Both the position numbers and the translations under genes were made by a program. The notes below the pieces were generated by a model. It was not told the DNA's origin and made no database searches. It saw only the letters and a program-made list of their open reading frames with translations. This document shows, piece after piece, positions 13,291-23,899 of a DNA stretch of 64,000 bases. Origin of the DNA: Camarhynchus parvulus (Eukaryota; Chordata; Aves; Passeriformes; Thraupidae). The DNA lies in assembly GCF_901933205.1 (NCBI RefSeq), contig NC_044574.1:6470733-6534732 (forward strand), given 5' to 3'. Each line of letters starts with the position of its first letter. Position 1 is the first letter of the stretch.

Positions 13291-14718
13291 GTGACCAACA
13301 GAGCTGGAGCCGCGGGGAGGGGGTCACGGCAGGGGCTCCCTGAACCCCATGGAGACACCGTGGTCCATGGGGCATGTATGAGGTCCTAGGAAGTACCTCA
13401 ACCCCTCAGCCCCAAGGGGGATTCTCTCCAGGGGTCACAAACCTTTTACTAAAAGCAGCTTGCCTGTCTCTCCATCCCTGTGTCACCAAATTTTGCTTTG
13501 TGGTATGCTTTTGTTCCCCTTAAGAAAATTTGGACCCTCTCAGGTTTTCAAGCAAGACATTTTGCTACCCCATCCCTCAGAGAAGGGCAGGTCCCTTGGC
13601 TTTCTTCTCTTCCATGTGGGAAGAGCATCCCAGCAGGGGATGGCAGGGACACAGAGAGGGACAGAGGGTCATGTGTCACGCACACAGTTACAGCCTCCAT
13701 GGGTTACACACAGTTACACACCCCACAGGTGACAGAGCTTCCAGACCTGATGTGATCCAGTCTTGCCCCAGAAAAAACTTTTTTGGGCTGAAGGCTCTGC
13801 TGCCCTGCTGTGCCTGAGCTGTTGAGGAGCAGGACACTGGCCATCACTCAGCCTTGAAAACATGTGAGGTGCTGTTGTAGTTTGGGATTCAGCTCTCAGG
13901 AGTCCATTTTGTTGTCTCATGCCCAGCCCTGAGGACATGAAGGCTGTTGAAGGGGGCTGTTCCAGCATCCAAATTTTCATAAGGAGAAGGAAGGCACGCC
14001 ACAAAGCAAACTCTGGTAACACAGGGATGGAGAGGCAGACAAGCTGCTTCTAGTAAAACTCCTGGACATGTCTGTGGAGCCTCTTGGAAGCTGTTTGGAG
14101 GCACTTTATTTTGAGAAGACATTTTGGTGTCCTGTGTTGTCAGAAACCATCCAAGTGAGTCCTGATCATGGCCAGAGGGTGTCCTTCGGAGCACGTGGGA
14201 TTTCTTGGCCAGGCTTGGTGGCTTGCTGTGCTGCTGGAGCCCTCCTGATGGTGCCAGGCTGACTCTGGGACAGTGCCAGGTGCCAGCCGTGTCCCCAGGG
14301 CAGCCTGGAGAACAGGTTCCTCCTGAGCTGCTCGATGTTGGGAATGCAGGCATAGTGTTTCCATGAGTAAGCCTCGCTTGCAGGGGTGCATGTTTGCAGG
14401 ATGAGGCCATGGAGAGAATTGGTGACTGAGCTCCTGCCCTGCTGCAGAGCTGATGAGGTACATGTGATGTGGAGCTGGGCAAATGCACGCTCCAGAGCTT
14501 TTAATTTCACGCTTCCTGAGCAAGCACACCGTTCTCCATGAAAACTGCAGGACTCTTGGTGGGTTTATTTCTGTATTATATCTAGCTTTTCTTTAAAAGT
14601 AGAAAAGGCTTAAAATGGGGGTGATACAGAGATAGGTGGATTTGCCTGTGGGCTGAGGCAAGTGGCATCTTTCTGGTTTCACAGTGTGGCATGGTCCTGC
14701 CCTGTGATGAGATGCTTT

Positions 14719-14762
14719 ACAGAACATTCAAAAATACATCACAGAACATTCAAAAATACACA
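14719..14762 (+). repeat. 22-bp tandem duplication
   Basis: ACAGAACATTCAAAAATACA occurs twice head to tail (from 14,719 and from 14,741) with a 22-bp period. It is a short local duplication with no known role. Confidence 0.9.
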
Positions 14763-16504
14763 TTGCAAACATCTTGCTTAGTTTGAGCTGTGGCCTTTCC
14801 CTTCTAAGCACAGTGGATAACAAATGAGGTGTAAGGTAGGGGTGGGCAAGGAGCCCCCAAGCAAAGTCAGAAAGGTTTAGTACCCCCAAACAGCAGGTCC
14901 CCATTCAGGTCCTGATTGCAGTCTCATGTCATGTTAACATCACATAACTGGAGCTGATGTGCTCCCAGAAGGACTAATTAGTTTTGATTTTGGATGATGC
15001 TGATGTGGCCAGACCATTTCCAGCTCTGAGGTCAGCTCTGGGATCTGTGCAGTGTGCTTTGTGCTGCTGTGCTTCCAGGTGTCCACAGAAAGACACTGCT
15101 CCTCCACTTAGTGAAGTGCAAGGAAAGAAAGGTAGTAGTGAATGTAGCAAAGCTGTTTGGTTTGTAAATGTAATTTTTTTCTCCTTCCTCTAATTCACTG
15201 GCTGCCCTAAAGCCCTAAACAACACCCTGGAACTACAAATCCTTACCAGATTTCTAGTCCTTACCTGGCTTTTAATCCTTTAAACCCATTTTCCCCCATC
15301 TAGCAGATAGCACATGGAAAACTTTGTGTTCATGGTCATACTCCCTGCACGGATGTGAGTGCAGTCCAAGCAAATAAATCCTGAGTGCAAGCATTCATAC
15401 ATGGAGAACTTCACACTCGGAAACATGACCACACTAAATTGCTGCCAGAGTTTTAAAGGCAGCTTTTGAAAATATTGGCCCTACATCTTGTGTTTCTGCA
15501 GCAAATGGTTTGATTCATCAGGGGAACACCAGCTAGCTGCTCATCGGACTGCGTCCTGGAGATGCAGGGAGCCGAGAGGCTGGGATGGAGACAGCTCTCT
15601 GCTTGTACATAAATACACCCTGGACTGATTATCTACCAGAGGAAAAGGAAATCTTTATGATTTCTGCCTTTATTTGCCATGTCTCTGTAATTACAAAGAC
15701 TTGATATAGAAGAATATCTTCCAATATATGAAGCATATGCTCCCAGAAACACTCAGCAGCAATGTTTTTGGCTCCTGTGACTAATGCTTGCAGAAGGCTC
15801 AATTTCCTGACCGTCAGCACCAGCTTTTACTAAGAATGAACATTTTCCCTTCCTTTTTCCCCCAGTTCCCAAAGTATTATTGATAGTTGATTATTACTAT
15901 TTTATGTGAGGTCATAGCAATTAGTTTTGAACTGCAGACCTGCATATGTGCAGTCTGTAAAACTCAGGTCAGTATTGAGGTAGTATATGTCTGTAAGCCA
16001 CCCTGAAGCTATAAACTCCATCATGGAGAAGTCAGGAGAATGCAGAGTGAGGACCTGATCTCCAGTGTTCCTTTAGCTTTTAGAGACAAATGTCTCGTGG
16101 ACGACTCGTGACCATTTTGCACTGCTCTTGCAAGGAGCACCCACTCACATTTCATGTCAGCCTCAGGGTTGCTCCAATGTGTGCTACCAATGAGGGGGGA
16201 CAGCTCTACCCCTCTCAGCCTCGGCTGCTTGGGGCCCTGTTCACCCCACAGCTCCTTTCTCTCTTCTGCTGGCTCGAGGCTGTCCATGGGTCTTGCCAAC
16301 TTGTCTCACTTTCAGCCCTCCCAGCCTTCTTCCAAAACAACTCCCTTGCTTTCCTCTGCACAGCAAGCCCAGGAGTGATTTATGGTGTAATTAATGAGTT
16401 ATGTACTGTTAAAATGTGTGTCACAGAAAGGGGTAGAGCAATGGGATCTTCTGCTTCATTGCAAAGACCCCTAAAGTTAAGCCCATAGTTTACACTCTCT
16501 TATG

Positions 16505-16735
16505 TATTTGGGATGGGGGCCAGGATGTTAGGAAAAAGTTCTTCACTGGAAGAGTGGTTAAGCACTGGAATGGGGTCCCCAGGAAAGTGGTGGAGTGTCC
16601 ATCCCTGGAAGTGTTCAGAAAACAAGTAGGTGTGGCATTTTGTGATCTGGCTCGTGTTGGTATTTGGTCTATAGTTGGACTTGATGATCTTGCAGGCCTT
16701 TTCTTACCTTAATGATCCTGTGATTCCATTATTTT
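16505..16735 (+). mobile_element. CR1 LINE 3' fragment
   Basis: Shows the CR1 3' segment ATGTTAGGAAAAAGTTCTTC, then AAGCACTGGAATGGGGTCCC, then GTTGGACTTGATGATCTTGC, ending in GATCCTGTGATTCCATTAT. 5'-truncated. Confidence 0.9.
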
Positions 16736-19700
16736 ATCAGAAGGAGTATGCTCATGGGGACAAGACCTCAATACCTACCAGTGTTTGAAGTAAATGAGCT
16801 TTCCTTGCACAAAACCCATCCCTGACACTGTCACTGGGACATCAAACTGGTTTCTTGTGCTTAATGCTGTGAGAAATCCCTTGGACTTCAGAAAGATCCA
16901 GCACATTGATGCCCCCAAATCACACTTGTTTCAATATTGATACAAAAGGACATGTATTTTATAAGCTATCGGTGTGTTGTGGGTTAAAACTTTTGAAGCA
17001 GTGTCTTGGGCAAGCTTATTCTATGTGTCACTTTGGGTTAAATTTTATACCCCCTCCAGCCCTTAACTTTTATAACACATTTTGATTCAATCAGGATTTG
17101 CTTGAATGCACCTGGTTATATCTGAGGGCAGCATTTGTCCTTCTCTGCTGCTAAGTGTGGTTACACTTAAAGTGATCCTTGAAGGAAAAGGTACACTAAT
17201 AACAGTAAAATTAAATTACCAAATACCTATCAATGACAAAGTGTTGTGGAAAACACTTTGATCTGAATAAAACACTTAGCTCTACACAAAATGAAATATT
17301 GTCTGATACTTAGGCCTTTTCATAAGCAAGTGAAAACAAATGTAATTATGATAGGCAGAGAGAAAAATCAATGCTTTGATTTGAAAATTAGCCTTTTCTG
17401 GATTGTTTTTTCTGGCTGAGACAATCTGACAGCATTTTATGAAATATTTTGATCTGCTTGACATTTTCTCCCTTTCTTTTTTAATTTTTTTTAACCAAAA
17501 AAGTTGTATTTTTGGCTGAAAATTTTTACTGTATCCAGAAAGGGAAATTGTTTTGTCAAGGGTATTGTAAAAGACCCTGTGTTTCATTGCCTTTTAATGG
17601 AACCTTAATAGAAGTTGGCAGTGCAGATGACGAAGCTGGAAGGCTGCAGTGAAATTTGAACAATCAGAAATTGTTCAGAGGTTCATGACCATGAGAGAGC
17701 CCTTGAAGCCCATAACTATTCACTGGGCCATAAAAGTGGCTGATCTCATTTCTTCCCATCACGTCCCATCCTCAGCAGAAACTCTCACAACTCCAAGGAG
17801 CCCATGGGGGACCATGCTGTGGCTATTGATTTTAGATGGAAGATGTGCAGATACTGCAGTGAGGACAGGAAGGATCAGCTTCACCAAAAAAATGCATTGA
17901 AATCTGGAAAAGCTCTTGGGCCTGTGAAGGAGAGGATAAATTTAATCAATGTCAATGTTTCCTGCCGATTCAGAAAAGCCTGACTATGCATTAGGCTGTG
18001 ATGACCTCTGGCAGACTTTTAATCTAGATGTGAGCATTTTAACTTCCTTTGTAATGAGGAGCATGGCTTCTAAATCCTCTGAAACAGTTGCATCTGAATG
18101 GGTTTATGCTGCTTGCAGCATACATTGCACCCTCTGGAAGTTCCTTGGGCTTTTGCTGGAGTATTCCTGAATCCAGAGTTAGAAGAAATATTCCCTAGGG
18201 ATGACTCTACCTGGACTGGTACTTCTCTTGCTCTCCTGCACTGGTTATTTGTTTCTCTTCGTTGCTGTTACATATTCAAAAGGTTTTTAGCTCCCAGTCC
18301 AGTGTTTTGTCTATTGCAGAGCCTTTAATAATGGTTATTTCCTGGTAATGAAGGCTGAACTTGGTCTAGGGGGACCTGTTTGTAGCCTAGTTTTCCTCAA
18401 TTACCCAAAATTTACACAGCAATTCCAAACTTATTATATGGGCCATAGTGTGTAATTACAGGCATAACATATTAGGTCCTAATAACAGCAAATATATCAT
18501 TACACAAATCATTCATGTTCCTGTGCTGATATTTTTATATGGAGTGGGTGAATACAATTACTAATAATGACAATACCCATCTTACAGCTGCAGTGTAATT
18601 GGTGCCACTGTGACATGAAGCAGAGCAGAGGCAGGAGAAAGAAAACTTCCACTGAAAGATGGTTGAGTCCATGAAATACCACATCCAAAAAACCAAGGTG
18701 GGAACCCTCTCCTTATAGTTTATATATGAGAATTTGATTCATCAACACCCAGGAAGAAGGATCCACATTTTCTTGCTTAGATAATGAATTTCCTAGTTAT
18801 TTATGGGAAGGGGGAGATGGTTTTCAAGACCCCAGAGTTGTGGAGGGAGGGAAGGAATCCTGTAAATGCAGCAGCAAAGAGCGTTGAGGCAGCAGGTCAC
18901 CTGGTGAGCTGTGCATGTGCTGTGTCTCACCTTCCAGCTTGGAAAAGCTGGGCTCAGCCCAGGATTTGTAATAAAAGTGCCTTGAGTTCATGGTAGACCT
19001 CCCCTAAAAGGTGATCCCTGCCAAAAGTACGTAGCTTGTAGGGAAAAGGTGTCAGTGCTGGCGCTGTCAGACAGCCCTGAGCGGGGATTAAGGACACAGG
19101 AAGGGTTCAAGGCCAGTCCTGACCTTTGCATGCAGCTCTGTGAGGGATTTGTGTTCATACATATGGGTTTATGAGGCTTTATGTGTGATTTGGGTTGATG
19201 AACATTGGTTAATGGGTTGATTAAGCACTGCTGTCCCAGCACTCCAAGATGTACCATCTCAGCACAAGGGCAGCTTGGTGGAGGGCAGAAACAATGGAGA
19301 TTTCTTTTTCCTGTACTACTATATCACAAAGTTCAGGCAGTGACTTTTGTTTCAACATCTATATATTTATATCTGCTGCATAGTTTAGGCTGAGATTTGT
19401 TTCCTTTGCTGACAGGTTAACCTGCTTTCTGGGCTCTGTCTGCAGCAGCCCACCAGCACCTTTGCCAACACTAACCTGGATTTACAATGCTGAGCCCCAT
19501 TTTCCACAGCAGCCGGACAAGGGTCAGCCACTCACATTCTGCTCAGGTCTCCAGAGCACTTCAGAGTGACAACAGGAGGAGAAAAAACCAATATGCTTGG
19601 GTCTGCCCTGAGGCATATCCTTGGGGGCACATTGTTGGGAGTTATTAACAGGACCTGGTTTGCACTTGGCCACCTTGGTTTGGGCAGAAAGTTTCTGTTT

Positions 19701-19917
19701 TGGCACCCTATTTTGGAATGGAAATACCCCAGTGAGAGCAGAGATGATGAATGGGAACCATGGCAGCCAGAACCGGCCTGCCAAAGAGATTTTACCCAGC
19801 CATGCAAAGACTGATGGGTTAGCCTGAGTGGGAGTATTTCTATTGATGTGGGGCAGAGGGAGGAGATGCTCAGCTGAGCCTGGCAAGGGTTATTGTGCAA
19901 ATGTGGTTATGTTGGTC
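16736..19917. other. 3' flank, AT-rich unique DNA
   Basis: No gene recognised. The section 17.28-17.59 kb is AT-rich and open on the minus strand but has no coding-like domain. The section 18.4-18.6 kb is AT-rich with several TAATTA/TAATAA motifs and could be conserved. The remainder is unremarkable. Confidence 0.4.
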
Positions 19918-19921
19918 TAGA

Positions 19922-20215
19922 AATCATATAATCATAGAATATCCTGAACTGAGGAGGGCCCACAAGAATCATCAAAGCTCAACTCCCAGCCCTACACAGG
20001 AGAAGCCCAAAAATCACACAGTGTGCCTGACAGCATTATCCCAACACACCTCAAACTCTGCCAGGCTTGGTGCTGTGGCCACTTTGCTGGGGAGCCTGTT
20101 CCAGTTCCCAGCATCTTCTGGGTGATGTACATTTTCTTAATAGCCAACCTAAACATCCCCTGACACAACTTCACACTGTTCCTTTGGGTCCTAATGGTTA
20201 CAGCCAACACTGAAA
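19922..20215 (-). mobile_element. CR1 LINE 3' fragment
   Basis: The plus strand reads as reverse-complement CR1: ATCATAGAATATCCTGAACT, then GAGCCTGTTCCAGTTCC, then a translation on the minus strand with KLCQGMFRLAIKK, a diverged form of the CR1 ORF2 end (typical KEGRFRLDIRK). 5'-truncated and inactive. Confidence 0.9.
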
Positions 20216-22254
20216 GCCACTTTGAGCTCAGTGTTCAAGGATAGAAATGGTAAGTAAAAGTCATATTACTCCTCTGCATCTCTACTAACCCCACCAACCA
20301 CGAGCAATAGGAAACCCTCAAAAGAAAGGAAACTGGCTTTATGGGGCAGATTATTCCACACATCTTTGAGACTTCATAGACAGCCTTCATAGACTGCCTT
20401 TCAAGCCCTGGCAACCTCAAGTGTTATATAAGTGGTGATACCAAATCTGGCTTGAAAAAGTTTGGATTTAGAGGTGTCTGCAGGACAGAGCTCCTTGTGC
20501 AAGAAGGACTTGGCAGCTGCAAGGACATTATTTAGCAAGCAGGTAAAAGGTGACTGCTGCTGCAAATCCTGTGCAGTACTTTGAACAAGTCTGGCAGTGT
20601 TGTCACTTTTATAAGAGGATCCTTTGGTATCATTTGTTTTGGTATCAACTTGGCCACTGAATTTCTTCAGCAATTGCTAGATCAGAATTAAGGGGAAGAG
20701 CTGATGCCCTTCACCCACCCACTGGCACCTTTGCAGTGGATGCAGTATGAGCAGTGGGTGCAGTGCTTTACAGCCAGGCAATGTTACTGTGTTGGTGTGT
20801 GAATTCTGATTTAATAGGGCATCTGAGTCTAATGTGGCATTCAGCATCCCTGAAAAACCCAAATATCTCCCCTTTACATAGTGAACATGATCCCCCCTGG
20901 TCCCACAGTGGGTCAGGGTCAGCTGAGCAGAGCTGTCATCCTTTGCGGGGCTGTGTGTCCAAGGCTCCTGTGCCCTCCCATCCAATACGTGGAGCTGGGA
21001 GTCGGCGCCAACTGGGAGCAAAGGTTTTGGCTCTGCTGACCCCAGGGAGGTGATGGCACGAGGGCTGTTTTGCTTTTCCAGCATGATAACAAACATCATT
21101 CCCCTGTTATCTTCAGAGAGACTTCTCGGGGAGGGAGGAGTGAGGCAAGGTCAGCTCTGTACCTCAGCTGACACCACTGTGTGCCTGCCCATGAAAGCCT
21201 CCATGACAGTGCTCAAACTCACATGTTTGCCACCCTTTGGTAAACACTCATCCTTCTCGTTGTTGTCAGGGCTGGTTGGTGGAGCTGGGCTGAGATGCAG
21301 GGGCAGTGGCAGGGGTGGCACTGCTGCTCCTCTCACCATGCCTGACCTCCCTGTGTGTGATTCAAAAGCACCCACACAGCCTCTTCGGAGTCTTGCTCAC
21401 TTAAATCAGGCAAACCAGTTTATTTTTTAGCTTTTAGGGACTTTCACTCTGCCATCACATACTGGAGGGTGGGAATAGCAGGGAATATTTAAGGAAAGTG
21501 AATCTGGGAATTTTTAAGTGAGCAGCATAATCCCAAGGGTTAATATTTCCCTAATCAGGGGGACAAAAAATACTGTGTGACCTCAAGCCCCAGTTGCAAC
21601 CCAGTGATGCTGTCCAGCTTGTGACTTACGTATTTGCAGCAAATTCCTTATCTATAACAGGCATTGAAAGGGAAAAAAAGGGTAAATAAAGCCTATCAGC
21701 AGTATGGTATCATTGGCTCTCCCTGCAGACCTTGCTTTACTGATAATTATTAACTCAAAATGAGAGCCATTGCAGAACTCATAGCTAAAATATGATGGTA
21801 CTTCTCAAATTAAAAATGCTCAGGGAATGCTTCACTCTGCTCAAAGAAATGCCCACAGGGTTTCCTGTGTGTACCAGGACAACTTGGGGTTGTCCCCATT
21901 GCTCTTGCTCAAAACCCAGATGGAGAATTGCAGCATGGTCATGGCAAAACCTACTGTTCTCCCTTTAGGTCATCCTGTGAGGTTGTTTTGTTTTGTTTTG
22001 TTTTTTTCCTACTGCCTTCCATTTCCCTTTTTCTCACTGTTTTCTCTGGCTGGGCCACACACACAAGGTCCTGTTGCTTGCTGGTTCTTGAAAGCAAATG
22101 CACTTTAAACCCAGTCCTTTGACATGAGTGCAAACAGCCCTGGAGCATTTCCCACAGTCAGTGAGCTCAGCCCCTCTCCCCATTATAAGCTAAAAAGCTG
22201 GCTTTAATGTATATCATAAAAGACATCGTTAAAAACTGTGCTTTAATAAAGAAA
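20216..22254. other. 3' flank immediately downstream of ATOH8
   Basis: Unique-looking DNA. A 270-nt minus-strand open frame (20,401-20,673) is not recognisable. A plus-strand AATAAA at about 22,243 faces the distal ATOH8 poly(A) signal but has no gene assigned to it. Confidence 0.4.
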
Positions 22255-23893
22255 TACAAATGACAATCTAAAAATGTATTTTATTGGGCTGCTAATAATG
22301 ACCAGCGGTGAGAGTGGAGGGGGGAGCAATATCATGAGCTCCTGGGAGGGGGTTTGGACACAGCTGTCCCACATGTCCCAGAAATGTGGCAGAAGACATC
22401 TCGAGCTCACTGGGAGCCAGGGGACCTGGCACTGAGCAGCCTGGCACCCCAGACTCAGGTTTTGCACAGCAGCTCCCCAGCTCGGGGCTCACCAGCCCAT
22501 TGCTCAGCTTGGGAAATAAACAGGCAGGCACTGAGGAGTTCAAGTTTTGTATATTCACGTCAGTAAAACAGAGACTATTCCCTCCCTTGCCCAGTGCCTC
22601 CTGCCTGCCCCCTCCCCTCACCCACCCCAGTGCCTGGTGGGGCTTGGCCAGACCCCACTGGAGTAAGTCAGACACACAGGAACCTGATTCACACTGAGTG
22701 CCAGGATGTGAATTGGCCTCACAAATAACACTTCCCCTTGAGATTAACAAAACATGTTAATCTTCTTGGTTTGGAAACTCAGATTTTTTTACTTGAACAC
22801 AGAGCTCCGTCTCTCCATCATTAGCAGATGTCCTGCATACGAACTGCATTACCTATAAAGTCTGCTTACTCCAAGCAAATGTTTCTCCATCTCTTCTCTT
22901 TTTTTTTTACTTCAATTTGAAGTGAAAGGTACAGTATAGGATTCAAATGCTTTTGCATTACACGGGTTTCTGACCACTTGAAAAACCCCATGGAAAAAAC
23001 GACTTCACAAACCTGAAACACCGGCTGAATCATTTTGCTGCACTTCTTTCTGCCTGGCTGAACTTTCTTATGATTTCTTTTTTTTTTTTCTCTCTCTCTT
23101 TGCTTTACATGGCACTTTGCTTTTGCTTGTTTAATTTTATTTCTTTATTAAAAAAAATAAATTCATAGCTCCTGTTTCAGCTCTCACTTTGTGTCAGTAT
23201 TTCTACCCTGTGGATGTGTCGCACAGGCAGGAACATCAGGAAATTGCCCAAAAAGGCACAACTACAGAGTAGCTCAAAGGAAGAAGCAAACCTGAATGCC
23301 ACAGCATGGTTTGGTGCTGTCCCAGCTCTTGCCCACACCAAATGCTGGCTCCAGGGCTGCAGGCAGGGAAGTGCAGGCTGCAGAAATAAGAGGTAACTCA
23401 CAGAAGGGTACAGAAATTGGGCTTTGTCAGCAACAGCTGGCTGGCCTGCTTGCCACGATCTGAATGGCTCCTCTGACTTTTCTTTGGCTCAAAGATTTAA
23501 CATTAAGGCAAAAATAAGACACAGTGTAGAAGCTCCATCAAATCTTTGGCACAACAGCAACAACAACAACAACAACAAAAAATTACTGTACACATGAGCT
23601 GAGAGGGTAACATTTCCCAGTTAAGCAAAGGGAAAAGTGCTAAATAAATTGCACGTACGAAAAGGTGGCTGGCTTAACAACAATAAGAAGCATCCCTATC
23701 CTTTTGTTTTTCCTTTTCTTTTCCTTTTTTCCTTTCTGTTCCAGAGATTAAGAAAGTTCCTTGGCCAATCGTCATCTCCAATAGGGGTTTCTGCAAAAAA
23801 GCTGCTTTCAGTCTTCATCTGGATCGTGCAACCTTTGCCAAGACCAGATGTAACTCTGGCTGGAAGCTCTTCTGAATCCTCCCTTCCTGGTTG
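22255..23893 (-). other. ATOH8: Probable ATOH8 3' UTR with two candidate polyadenylation regions
   Basis: The stretch downstream of the ATOH8 stop codon on the minus strand is AT-rich in its distal half and lacks recognisable repeats. Minus-strand AATAAA hexamers lie at 23,136-23,141 and 23,144-23,149, giving a UTR of about 0.77 kb. Another lies at 22,280-22,285, giving about 1.6 kb, and is followed by a T/GT-rich stretch typical of a downstream element. The longer form looks better by signal context. The exact end is inferred. Confidence 0.55.
23555..23579 (+). repeat. (CAA)n microsatellite
   Basis: About eight CAA/AAC triplets inside the presumed ATOH8 3' UTR (GTT/TTG on the transcript strand). 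Confidence 0.85.
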
Positions 23894-23899
23894 TTACTC
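23894..23899 (-). CDS. ATOH8: ATOH8 exon 3, coding part: final Glu codon and stop
   Basis: Exon 2 ends after KKRK at a phase-0 donor. The vertebrate ATOH8 proteins I know end in KKRKE. On the minus strand at 23,900-23,915 there is a strong acceptor (CTTTCTCTTTCCAG), followed immediately by GAG TAA, which is Glu plus stop. That gives exactly the expected C-terminus from an exon holding one sense codon, with the rest being 3' UTR. This is inferred from the match to the expected C-terminus and splice-site quality; no transcript was available. Confidence 0.85.
   Translation of the reverse strand, partial: E

Larger units (their letters stand above)
10771..16499. other. 3' flank, no gene recognised
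   Basis: Unique-looking DNA. It contains a candidate conserved element at 13.00-13.29 kb and a 22-bp tandem duplication at 14,719-14,762. A 600-nt minus-strand open frame at 13,889-14,488 has low-complexity Ser/Pro/His composition, overlaps frames in other phases and has no recognisable domain. Confidence 0.45.

Noticed and set aside
13889..14488. 600-nt minus-strand open frame
   Set aside because: Ser/Pro/His/Cys-rich without any family resemblance; three overlapping frames of similar length on the same strand point to stop-codon depletion, not coding.
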